From positions 1-64,000 of the forward strand of contig JADJVK010000055.1 in assembly GCA_016710625.1 (NCBI GenBank): 64,000 bases of DNA. The letters run 5' to 3'. The translations under genes were made by a program, and so were the position numbers. Origin of the DNA: Saprospiraceae bacterium (GTDB lineage: Bacteria; Bacteroidota; Bacteroidia; Chitinophagales; Saprospiraceae). The notes under the pieces were generated by a model. The model did no database searches, was not told where the DNA came from, and saw only the letters and a list, made by a program, of their open reading frames with translations. Shown in pieces: positions 9,322-17,883 of this stretch; the stretch's first letter is position 1; each line of letters opens with the position of its first letter.

Positions 9322-11310
9322 ATGAAATTTTTCTTTTCTGTTTTATCTCAATTTAGCTTCATTTCTATGATTTTGAGCCAAAATTTTAACACTTATCCAC
9401 TTTATAATGGTAAAGATTTAGGTGTTACGTTTACAAAAACAAAAACGACAATAAAAGTTTGGTCGCCAATCGCTGAAGCTATGACCCTGAGGGTGTATAA
9501 ATTTGGAAATTCGATTGAAAACACCAAAGATATACCTGAAGAAAAACAAATGAAAAAGAACAATCAAGGGGTTTGGAGTGCCGATTTGATGGGGAATTAT
9601 GAAGGAAAATTCTATACTTTGCAAGCTACTATCGGCGGGAAACTCATGAATGAAGCCACCGACCCATATACTAAAGCAGTGGGCGTCAACGGATTGAGAG
9701 GTCAGATAATTGACTTGGCGAAGACAAATCCCAAAAATTGGGAGACCGACAAAAGCCCTCTTTTTCTTCAAAAAACAGATGCCATCCTCTACGAATTACA
9801 TGTAAGAGATGCTTCCATTGCAGCAAATTCGGGCATAAAAAATAAAGGCAAGTTTTTGGGGTTGACGGAAAAAGGGACAAAAAATCATTTCAAACAATCC
9901 ACTGGTTTAGATCATCTAAAAGAGTTCGGCGTCACTCATGTTCATTTATTGCCGCTTTACGATTATTTCACAACTGATGAGACGATAAAAGATAACACCC
10001 AATACAATTGGGGATACGACCCATTGAATTATAATTGCCCAGAAGGCTCTTATTCTACCAATCCTTATGATGGAAATGTAAGAATTCAGGAATTCAAAAA
10101 ATTAGTACAAACTTTCCACCAAAATGGGTTGAGAGTGGTCATGGATGTCGTTTACAATCATACCATGTTTGGCGAAACCTCTAATTTCAACCAATTAGTT
10201 CCGAATTATTACTATCGGCAAACTGCTGATGGCAAATTTTCCAATGCCTCAGGATGTGGCAACGAAACGGCTTCTGATAGGGCAATGTTCCAAAAGTTCA
10301 TGTTAGAAAGTTTGGAATATTGGGTAAAAGAATATCATGTGGATGGGTTCCGATTCGACTTGATGGGCGTTCACGACATAGAAACGATGAACCTCATTTC
10401 TAAACGATTGCACCAACTCAGACCCGATATTTTGCTATATGGCGAAGGCTGGACTTCTGGCGATAGTCCCCTACCCGAGGAAAGAAGAAGTTTGAAAAAA
10501 TATATTTCGAAAATAGATAAAATTGCTGCATTTAGCGATGATATGAGAGATGGTTTGAAAGGGAGTGTGTTCGAAAAAGAGGATAAAGGATTTGTGAGTG
10601 GCAAACCAGGAATGGAAGAAAGTATCAAATTCGGTGTCGTTGCTTCCACTCAACATCCACAAGTGAATTACGAAAAAGTAATTTATGCCAAAGCACCTTG
10701 GGCAGCGGAGCCTTTCCAATGCATCAACTATGCAGAATGCCATGACAATCATACTCTTTTCGACCGATTAGAAAATTCGAATAAAACCAATACGGCTCAA
10801 GAAAAGACTAAAATGCATATTTTGGCACAAACCATTTTCCTCACCTCACAAGGCATTCCATTTATTCATGCAGGAATGGAATTTTCTAGAACAAAAAAAG
10901 GGGAAGAAAACTCTTTCAAATCGCCAGACGACATCAATGAAATAGATTGGGACAGAAAAAAGCAATACGAAGCAGAATACAATTTTCTAAAATCTTTGGT
11001 GCAATTGAGAAAAGCCCATCCAGCTTTCAGAATTCCTAGTACCAAACTGATTCAGAAGCATTTACAATTCTTGGATTGCCCAGAAAAAAACATGGTAGCT
11101 TTTAGAATAAATGGAAATGCAAATAAAGACAAGTGGAAAAATATATTGGTTGTTTACAACGCCAATCCTACCGCAATCAATTTTGATATCCCAACTGGAA
11201 ACTGGAAATTGGTTTTGGACGGATTGAAAATAGATCACGATGCAAAGACATTAGTTACTGCAAAAAGATTGGAAGTCCAACCTTATTCAGCATTGATAAT
11301 TGTAGAATAA
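9322..11310 (+). CDS. pulA: Type I pullulanase (GH13), secreted
   Basis: It cleaves alpha-1,6 branches in pullulan and glycogen-like glucans. An N-terminal signal (MKFFFSVLSQFSFISMILSQ) is followed by a CBM48-like beta-sandwich (about residues 25-125) and then the GH13 barrel. The type I hallmark YNWGYDP is present. The four GH13 regions are visible: DVVYNH, GFRFDLMG (nucleophile Asp), LLYGEGW (acid Glu) and YAECHDNHT (Asp). The length of 662 residues is normal. The ORF is open further 5', from 8944, but that part is antisense to the mannosidase gene; the ATG at 9322 gives the signal peptide. The stop overlaps the next start by one base. Confidence 0.92.
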   Translation: MKFFFSVLSQFSFISMILSQNFNTYPLYNGKDLGVTFTKTKTTIKVWSPIAEAMTLRVYKFGNSIENTKDIPEEKQMKKNNQGVWSADLMGNYEGKFYTLQATIGGKLMNEATDPYTKAVGVNGLRGQIIDLAKTNPKNWETDKSPLFLQKTDAILYELHVRDASIAANSGIKNKGKFLGLTEKGTKNHFKQSTGLDHLKEFGVTHVHLLPLYDYFTTDETIKDNTQYNWGYDPLNYNCPEGSYSTNPYDGNVRIQEFKKLVQTFHQNGLRVVMDVVYNHTMFGETSNFNQLVPNYYYRQTADGKFSNASGCGNETASDRAMFQKFMLESLEYWVKEYHVDGFRFDLMGVHDIETMNLISKRLHQLRPDILLYGEGWTSGDSPLPEERRSLKKYISKIDKIAAFSDDMRDGLKGSVFEKEDKGFVSGKPGMEESIKFGVVASTQHPQVNYEKVIYAKAPWAAEPFQCINYAECHDNHTLFDRLENSNKTNTAQEKTKMHILAQTIFLTSQGIPFIHAGMEFSRTKKGEENSFKSPDDINEIDWDRKKQYEAEYNFLKSLVQLRKAHPAFRIPSTKLIQKHLQFLDCPEKNMVAFRINGNANKDKWKNILVVYNANPTAINFDIPTGNWKLVLDGLKIDHDAKTLVTAKRLEVQPYSALIIVE

Positions 11311-12054
11311 TGAATGATTTTAGCCCAATTCTTCCCTTTATTTTCAAGCAATTTCCTCATCTTGTAGCTTTCCAAACTACAAGGTCAGGGGGCAATAGTC
11401 AGGGAAATTATGCCAGTATGAACCTTGGAAAAAACACAGCAGATGATCCAGCAATCGTTCAATCTAACTATGCCATATTAAAGCAAAAAACGGGCATTGA
11501 TGCTATTGCAATTTCCCATCAAATTCATGGTGATGCTATTTTAATTGCTGAAAATCCTGGAAAATATGAGGGTTATGATGCGATCATTACCCAAAAAAAA
11601 GGATTGCTCATCGGCGTAACCATTGCCGATTGTTGCCCAATTTTGATTTATGATGCCAAAAATGAAGCTGTAGCTGCGGTTCATGCAGGCTGGAAAGGCA
11701 CCATCTACCAATTGGTGCTAAAAACGCTAAAAACGATGCAAGCAACTTACCATACCCACCCATCGGATTGTTTTGTGTTTGTAGGAGCCTGTATTTCTGA
11801 AAGAAATTTCGAAGTTGGCGATGAAGTTGCCGCACATTTCTCCACAGATTTCAAAACTTTCGACCCAGCAAGAGGCAAATATTTAGTCGATCTCAAAAAA
11901 GCAAACGCCGCCCAATGCCTCGCCTTCGGCATCCCTGCCCATCAAATAGAAATCTCTCCTTTGCACTTACGAATCCGATGCTCTCCTTTTTTCACATAGA
12001 AAAAGTGGCGGAATAACTGGGAGGATGTTAGGGGGAATTGGGATGGTTAGTTAG
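11310..12054 (+). CDS. pgeF: Peptidoglycan editing factor PgeF / YfiH laccase-domain protein (frameshift near 11960)
   Basis: PgeF is a cytosolic copper/zinc-type laccase-fold enzyme that removes mis-incorporated L-Ser residues from peptidoglycan precursors. Motifs are TTRSGGNSQG, HQIHGD, GVTIADCCPILIYD, AVHAGWKGT and GACISERNFEVGDEV. The first frame ends abnormally at 11999. After a one-base indel in the CCTTTG at about 11958-11963, the other frame reads CTYESDALLFSHRKSGGITG and RMLGGIGMVS, the normal family C-terminus, to a TAG at 12052-12054. The full product is about 247 residues, the family norm. It overlaps the pullulanase stop by one base, so the two are probably cotranscribed. Confidence 0.88.
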
Positions 12055-12081
12055 AAAAAACATATATAATTCTAATTTTTT
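12051..12081. terminator. Weak bidirectional terminator between pgeF and the RR-cyclase gene
   Basis: Stem TTAGAA/TTCTAA with a T run on the plus strand (12076-12081) and an A run on the other side lies exactly between two convergent stop codons. The stem is short and AT-rich. Confidence 0.4.
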
Positions 12082-13126
12082 AATCAATCACTTCATAAAT
12101 TGTTATTGAATTAGCTTTGTTTTTCACTTCAATTTCTCCAATAAGATTACAGTTAAATGAGTCTTTTATTTTTTCATAAATATTTTTACTGATGACGATT
12201 TGCCCTGGCTTTGCAGCAGATTGTAAACGTTGTGTTGTATTGACAATATCCCCTATCACCGTAAAATCCAATCTTTTTAATGCTACAGAACCAATGTTCC
12301 CAGAAATCATTTCTCCTGAATTAATTCCGATTGAAACTTTGGGGAAGTAGGTTGCTTTATTTGATATTTCTTCTTTTTGGTTTTCAATTGCTTTATTTAC
12401 AGCAATCGATGCTTCAATCGCTCTATCCAAATGGTAATCTCCTCTGAAAACTGCCATCACCGCATCCCCTAAAAATTTATCGATATAGCCACCTTGAGCA
12501 ATGATTTCTTTTACCATTAAATCAAAATATTTATTAATCAAAACGACAACAAAATCAGGTGTTTCATTTTCAGAAATAGCAGTAAACCCACAAATATCCA
12601 TAAATACAACAGTTGCATCTATCGTTTCATTGGTAGTTAGGGATGATTCATATTCCGAATTTGTCATAAATTGCAGAACACTTTCATCCACATACATTTT
12701 TAGAATGTTGTTTTCTTTAATTGCTTGAATGGTTTCTCTTAGTTGATATACATGTTTTATTGTCTTAGTTAGGGTTAATTCTAAATCTTCAAATTGAATT
12801 GGTTTGCAAATAAAATCGAAAGCACCATTATTCATAGCTGAACGAATATTGTCCATATCACCATAAGCAGAAACAATAACAGATTTTAGTAATGGATTTC
12901 GCTCATTTAATTTTACCAATAAAGTTAAACCATCCATTATCGGCATATTAATGTCGCTAAAAACAATGGAAATATCAGGATGTTCTTCCAATTTATCCAA
13001 AGCTTCTTTGCCATTCGTAGCAAAAATAAATTCATATTCTTGTTCTCTAATCTGACGGCGAAACTTTTGACGAATTAACTGTTCAAAATCTGTTTCATCA
13101 TCTACAATTAATATTTTAGATTTCAT
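12080..13126 (-). CDS. Response regulator with class III adenylate cyclase output domain
   Basis: Residues 1-125 form a receiver domain (phospho-acceptor Asp58 in FSDINMP, Lys108 in CKP). A helical linker follows, then a class III cyclase domain (about 168-346). Metal-binding Asp177 (VVFMDICGFT) and Asp221 (KFLGDAVMAVF) are present. The Lys217/Asp287 pair indicates adenine specificity, and Asn296 and Arg300 (IVNTTQR) supply transition-state residues. All residues needed for activity are there, so it should make cAMP on phosphorylation. It is the last gene of a five-gene operon and overlaps the upstream regulator by ATGA (4 bp). A cyclic-nucleotide-binding phospholipase is the first gene, which gives a plausible in-operon target for the product. 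Confidence 0.92.
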   Translation of the reverse strand: MKSKILIVDDETDFEQLIRQKFRRQIREQEYEFIFATNGKEALDKLEEHPDISIVFSDINMPIMDGLTLLVKLNERNPLLKSVIVSAYGDMDNIRSAMNNGAFDFICKPIQFEDLELTLTKTIKHVYQLRETIQAIKENNILKMYVDESVLQFMTNSEYESSLTTNETIDATVVFMDICGFTAISENETPDFVVVLINKYFDLMVKEIIAQGGYIDKFLGDAVMAVFRGDYHLDRAIEASIAVNKAIENQKEEISNKATYFPKVSIGINSGEMISGNIGSVALKRLDFTVIGDIVNTTQRLQSAAKPGQIVISKNIYEKIKDSFNCNLIGEIEVKNKANSITIYEVID

Positions 13127-13497
13127 ATCAAATTAGTTAGTTTTTCTTTTAGAGAATTAAAATCTAATGGTTTGTTTAGAAAATCATCCGCTCCAAGTGC
13201 CATTGCCTGATCATAATTTTCTTTATCGCCATAAGCAGTTATCATCATGATAATCGGTTGAGGATTGACAGAACTTGTCCTTATATTTTTCAACAACTCT
13301 ATTCCGCTCATTCCAGGCATATTAATGTCGGATAAAATAAGAATTGCTTCTTGATTTTGTTCACTAAGGAAAGTAAGAGCCTGTTCTCCAGAATGAGAAA
13401 AGTTGAAATTAAAAATACCGTCTCTTATCTCTTTTCTAAAACGCTGTTGAAAAAGGGTAATAACATCTTTTTCATCATCTACTACTAAAATTTTCAT
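13123..13497 (-). CDS. Single-domain response regulator
   Basis: The 124-residue protein is a stand-alone receiver: acidic pocket VVDDE at residues 5-9, phospho-acceptor Asp57 (ILSDINMPGMSG), Thr in MMITAYGD, and Lys in LNKPLDF. There is no output domain, so it works as a phosphate relay, a sink or a protein-binding switch. Its N-terminal half (LFQQRFRKEIRDG) parallels the receiver of the next gene (LIRQKFRRQIREQ), which suggests they arose by duplication and may share the same kinases. It lies 6 bp after the upstream histidine kinase and overlaps the cyclase gene by 4 bp. Confidence 0.92.
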   Translation of the reverse strand: MKILVVDDEKDVITLFQQRFRKEIRDGIFNFNFSHSGEQALTFLSEQNQEAILILSDINMPGMSGIELLKNIRTSSVNPQPIIMMITAYGDKENYDQAMALGADDFLNKPLDFNSLKEKLTNLI

Positions 13498-13503
13498 TTG
13501 TAA

Positions 13504-15606
13504 TTATTTATGGTTGTGTAAAGGTAATTTAATAATGAATATCGTACAAACTCCAAGAGTACTTTCAACTTCTAATTTTCCACCATGATCTTTTGTAATT
13601 ATATCATAGCTTATTGACAATCCTAAACCAGTACCAGATCCTGTAGGTTTAGTGGTGAAAAAAGGTTGAAAAACTTTATCTCTTACATTTTCAGGCATTC
13701 CTGTACCATTATCTTTAATTCTTATCATTACCTCATCATTATTAATTTCTGTTGAAACTGTTACAGTTGGCTGATATCCAGCATCATTTTTATTGTTTTT
13801 TTTGTCTTTCACAGCATAAAATGCATTATTAAATAAATTCAATAGCACACGACCTAAATCTTGAGGAATTGCATTTATTTTGACTATGGACTCTTCCAAT
13901 TCGAGTTTTATATCTGCATTGAAAGATTTATCTTTTGCCCTCAAACCATGATAAGACAATCTAATATATTCATCCACTAGTTTGTTAATGTCTATTAGCT
14001 CTTTATCAGCAGTTTTTTCCCTAGAATGTTCGAGCATACCTTTCACGATACTACTTGCCCTTTTTCCATGATGATTTATTTTCTGTTGATTGGAAGATAA
14101 ATCGGTGAATAATTCTTCTATATATTCATTATCCTTTTGGGGCTTGCTCATTTCATCTTTCAAATCATTGACAATATCAACACTCAACTCTGAGAAATTA
14201 TTTACAAAATTCAATGGGTTTTGTATCTCATGAGCAATACCAGCTGTTAGCTCACCGAGAGAAGCCAGTTTTTCGGATTGAATTAATTGTGCCTGAGTAG
14301 TCTTTAATACATTTAGCGATGTTTCCAATTCGTTAGTACGATCCAATACTTTTTCTTCCAAAATTTTATTTTGCTCAATTATCAATCTTTCATTATCTTC
14401 TAATCGCTGTAAGGCTAATAATTGAGCTTTTGCAGTTTCTTCTCGATAAATATTTATTTTATTTGCTAAGGCAAAAGATAAAAACAGATTTTCAAAACAA
14501 GCTCCTATCAACGATGCATTGAATGTCCAAAAGTTATAGGGCAACCAACCAGTAAAAATCAATAAGGTAATAATAGTACCTGCCAAGAAAAACATCCAAG
14601 CTAAGATAAAATATTTTGCACTTTTATTTCCTTGATAATAGGCAGATACTCCAGCACTAAACAAAACAACGGCACATAATGATACATAGAATTGTAAAAA
14701 ATTATTAGTAAGTGGCTGAATATCAAGATATTCAACAGGAATTGAAATGACAATCAAAATAATCATTACATTCATTATCTTATACAACCTAGGTGTCACT
14801 TCCTTTGTGTTCAAAAACCGAAATGAAAATAATGCTGCACTTAAGGCAAATAATTGAATCCCTAAAAAACGATTAAGAAATGGATAGTCCGACCAAGTAA
14901 AGTACCACAAACCATTTAGATGAGAATATGTCCAGATGCCAGCTAAAACATAAATACAATAATATAAATACAATCGGTCTCTTACTAGAAAGAAAATGAA
15001 TAGGTTATATAAACACATGGCTAGCATGATACCAAATGTAATGCCTTTAAAAACATCCAACTTATAATTTTGATTCATTAATGAGGGTAAAGAGGACAAA
15101 TTAATTGGTAAATAAAAACTTGAATGTGTTTTGACTTTCATAAAAATTTGGATGGGTTTAGTTCCAATTTTTAATATTGTATTGCCTCTCTGAAAATATT
15201 TATTTGAAAAAGTATTAAAAATCCCACCTTGCTGAAGTAATTGATTGCCAGATTCATCAATCGTCATTACTTCTATGTATTGCAATTCATTATTTTCGAA
15301 AGAAAGATATAATTGTTCTGTTGTCAGATTTTTTACTATTAATTTTAGATCAATACTTGCAATCGTATTTCCAAAATTCATGATTTCAGTTTTGCTTTTT
15401 TGAAATGCCCCATCTGGCAACAACTGAATTTGAGACAAAGAAATAGAATCTTGAGAATCAATATGATATCTAGCATATTTTCCAATATCTACCACTTGAT
15501 TGTTATTATTATAGTATAAAGTATCTTGACCTTTTAATTCTTTTAAATTATATAAAAGTAGAAAAAATATATTTACTATAACCGAAAATTTAGTCAATGT
15601 ATTCAT
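13504..15606 (-). CDS. 7TMR-DISM sensor histidine kinase
   Basis: An N-terminal signal peptide precedes an extracellular DISMED2-like beta-sandwich (about residues 30-180). Seven membrane helices follow (about 185-385), then a coiled coil (390-445) and the kinase core. The phospho-acceptor is His459 (GELTAGIAHEIQNPLNFVNN). ATP-lid motifs are LLNLFNNAFYAV, IKDNGTGMP and GSGTGLGLSISYDII. DISMED2 sandwiches are thought to bind carbohydrate-like or cell-wall-like ligands; the ligand here is unknown. There is no attached receiver, so phosphate presumably passes to the two receivers encoded just downstream. It is closely related in its kinase half to the gene upstream. Confidence 0.93.
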   Translation of the reverse strand: MNTLTKFSVIVNIFFLLLYNLKELKGQDTLYYNNNNQVVDIGKYARYHIDSQDSISLSQIQLLPDGAFQKSKTEIMNFGNTIASIDLKLIVKNLTTEQLYLSFENNELQYIEVMTIDESGNQLLQQGGIFNTFSNKYFQRGNTILKIGTKPIQIFMKVKTHSSFYLPINLSSLPSLMNQNYKLDVFKGITFGIMLAMCLYNLFIFFLVRDRLYLYYCIYVLAGIWTYSHLNGLWYFTWSDYPFLNRFLGIQLFALSAALFSFRFLNTKEVTPRLYKIMNVMIILIVISIPVEYLDIQPLTNNFLQFYVSLCAVVLFSAGVSAYYQGNKSAKYFILAWMFFLAGTIITLLIFTGWLPYNFWTFNASLIGACFENLFLSFALANKINIYREETAKAQLLALQRLEDNERLIIEQNKILEEKVLDRTNELETSLNVLKTTQAQLIQSEKLASLGELTAGIAHEIQNPLNFVNNFSELSVDIVNDLKDEMSKPQKDNEYIEELFTDLSSNQQKINHHGKRASSIVKGMLEHSREKTADKELIDINKLVDEYIRLSYHGLRAKDKSFNADIKLELEESIVKINAIPQDLGRVLLNLFNNAFYAVKDKKNNKNDAGYQPTVTVSTEINNDEVMIRIKDNGTGMPENVRDKVFQPFFTTKPTGSGTGLGLSISYDIITKDHGGKLEVESTLGVCTIFIIKLPLHNHK

Positions 15607-15651
15607 TTGATTATTAAGGTGTTGGTTTTAAAACTAAATAAAATATTAAAT

Positions 15652-17883
15652 TTAACTACAGGGTAATTTTATGATAAATGTTGTTCCTTCATTTTCTATT
15701 GATTCGATTTCAATTGTCCCATTATGCCCTTTTGTAATGATATCGTAACTCAAAGAAAGCCCTAATCCAGTACCTTCTCCCGAAGGTTTTGTCGTAAAAA
15801 ATGGTTGAAATATCTTCGACTTAATACTTTCTGGTATTCCATTCCCATTGTCTTTTATGCTAAACTCTATTTGGTTGTCAATGAATCTAGTAGAAACCTC
15901 AACTGTAGGTTGAAAATTTGGATCATTAATTTGTTTTCTTTTGTCATTAACCGCATAAAATGCATTATTCATCAAATTCAAAAAAACTCGTCCCAAATCT
16001 TGTTGGATAGCTTTGATTTCTGGTAAATTATCATCGAAATTTGTAATACAATTTGCATTAAAAGATTTATCTTTTGCTCTTAATCCATGATAGGATAATC
16101 TAAAATATTCGTCCGATAATTGGTTAATATTTATCCATTCTCTTTGTCCTGTACTTGTTCTTGAATGTTCTAACATACCTTTTACAATACTACTTGCCCT
16201 TTTTCCATGATGATTTATTTTGTTTTGATTTTGTATTAAATCTTCAAATAACTCATCAACATATGATTTATCAATAGTTGGTTTTTCAATCTCAAACTTT
16301 AAATCTTTGACCAAATCAATACTCAATTCAGAGAAATTGTTTACAAAATTCAATGGATTTTGAATTTCATGAGAAATACCAGCCGTAAGCTCACCTAAAT
16401 TCGCAAGTTTTTCTGATTGAATTAATTGATTTTGAGTAGCTTTAAGTGTTTCTATAGAATTATTTAATTCTGAAGTTCGGTTTTCAACTAGTGTTTCAAG
16501 AGTTTCATTTTGTGTAGCAAGAATTTGTTGTTTTTCTTTTTCATAACTAATAGCGTCGTTTTTCAACTTTTCATTTTCAATAATTTGTTTTTTCAATTCA
16601 TTATTCGTGGTATTAATTTCTATTCCCATAAAAAGGGAAAGCCCTACTGGTATTGATATTGAACTAATTGTAAAAATAATATCTATCAAATAAGTCGAAA
16701 TTCCATAATTCAATTTATTTATATTTAAAGGAGCTAAACTATAATTTAAAAAGAAAACAGAAAATGAAATAAACAATAATCCAAAAATAGCAAATAATAT
16801 AAATGCACTTAACACATAAAATCCTTTTATTCCTTTTTTGGCTCCAATTATTAATAATCTTATTAAAACAAAGAAACTATATAGATTACCGAAAAAGAGT
16901 AATAGCGTTTGGTAATTTTTTTCTTGAGTAATACTTGATGATATGACATAAAATATTTGAAAAGCTACTAATACATTGAAAAAATTATCTAATCTTTTTT
17001 TCGATATTCGATAAACGACAATCGCCAAACAAATGATTACAAAACCTAATAAGCAATTTGCAAAATTTAAATAATAATAACGGTATTCAACACTATTATT
17101 GGTTTGTCCAATAATTTTAAACAATCGAATAAATGTTGTACCAAACAGATATAATGCTAAAAATAATTTTGTTGAATCATTTCTTTGTGATAAATAAAAT
17201 ACAAAAATTAGTAAGAAAAGGATGAATGAAATTCCTAATACAAATATATCTAACCCAATTTTATAAGCAAAAATTTCTCTTTGTTCATTTAGTTTTGGCA
17301 TCAAGTTTACAATAGTTCCATCAAATAAAATATTCTTTGAAACTGAAAAAATATTTGTATATCTAATGTTAGGTTGTAAAGCATATTTAACGGCTAAGGT
17401 GTAATTTCCAATTGAATCTATTGGTAAATGTATGATATGATTTAAAGGGTCATAAGCAATAATTTTAGTTGAGTCTGAACTAAGAACGCCAAATCTATAA
17501 ATAAACTGACCATTCAAATAAATTTCAGATGCACCTATTTGATTGATCATTAATCCTATTGGATTAGTTTGTTTATTTTTTACGAAAATATGTAGCCTCA
17601 ACCATTTCACATTGGAATTCTTGATTGATTTTAAACTATTAATTTCCATTGTTGGGTCAATAGATTCCCAATCAGAATCATCAAAATCAGGTTTTGACCA
17701 TTCAACATTATCACCTGTTTTGAATTTCCAGTACTTATTTAATTGTAGTCCATCAGCTGGGATACTATCAATATTGAAAATATCGTTTTTTTGGGCGAAA
17801 GTTGGTAATGAAAAGCAAAGTATTAAAAAAACAAGGCTTTTCAATTGTTTTCCTATATAAAATTTATTTCCAAAACCGTTCAT
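15652..17883 (-). CDS. Membrane sensor histidine kinase, paralogue of the next gene
   Basis: A signal peptide or first helix is followed by a GH2-like jelly-roll sensor (about residues 45-190; WSKPDFDDSDWESID, IYLNGQFIYRFG), seven membrane helices (about 205-420), a coiled coil and a kinase core. The phospho-acceptor is His505 (AGISHEIQNPLNFVNN); ATP motifs are NLMNNAFYAV, IKDNGNGIPE and GEGTGLGLSLSYDII. The kinase halves of this protein and the downstream one are nearly interchangeable, but the sensor sandwiches differ, so two signals could feed one pathway. It overlaps the phospholipase gene by 20 bp, strong evidence for one transcript. Confidence 0.92.
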   Translation of the reverse strand: MNGFGNKFYIGKQLKSLVFLILCFSLPTFAQKNDIFNIDSIPADGLQLNKYWKFKTGDNVEWSKPDFDDSDWESIDPTMEINSLKSIKNSNVKWLRLHIFVKNKQTNPIGLMINQIGASEIYLNGQFIYRFGVLSSDSTKIIAYDPLNHIIHLPIDSIGNYTLAVKYALQPNIRYTNIFSVSKNILFDGTIVNLMPKLNEQREIFAYKIGLDIFVLGISFILFLLIFVFYLSQRNDSTKLFLALYLFGTTFIRLFKIIGQTNNSVEYRYYYLNFANCLLGFVIICLAIVVYRISKKRLDNFFNVLVAFQIFYVISSSITQEKNYQTLLLFFGNLYSFFVLIRLLIIGAKKGIKGFYVLSAFILFAIFGLLFISFSVFFLNYSLAPLNINKLNYGISTYLIDIIFTISSISIPVGLSLFMGIEINTTNNELKKQIIENEKLKNDAISYEKEKQQILATQNETLETLVENRTSELNNSIETLKATQNQLIQSEKLANLGELTAGISHEIQNPLNFVNNFSELSIDLVKDLKFEIEKPTIDKSYVDELFEDLIQNQNKINHHGKRASSIVKGMLEHSRTSTGQREWININQLSDEYFRLSYHGLRAKDKSFNANCITNFDDNLPEIKAIQQDLGRVFLNLMNNAFYAVNDKRKQINDPNFQPTVEVSTRFIDNQIEFSIKDNGNGIPESIKSKIFQPFFTTKPSGEGTGLGLSLSYDIITKGHNGTIEIESIENEGTTFIIKLPCS

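Noticed and set aside
12080..13126. Diguanylate or guanylate cyclase
   Set aside because: There is no GGDEF motif, and Lys217/Asp287 point to ATP rather than GTP.
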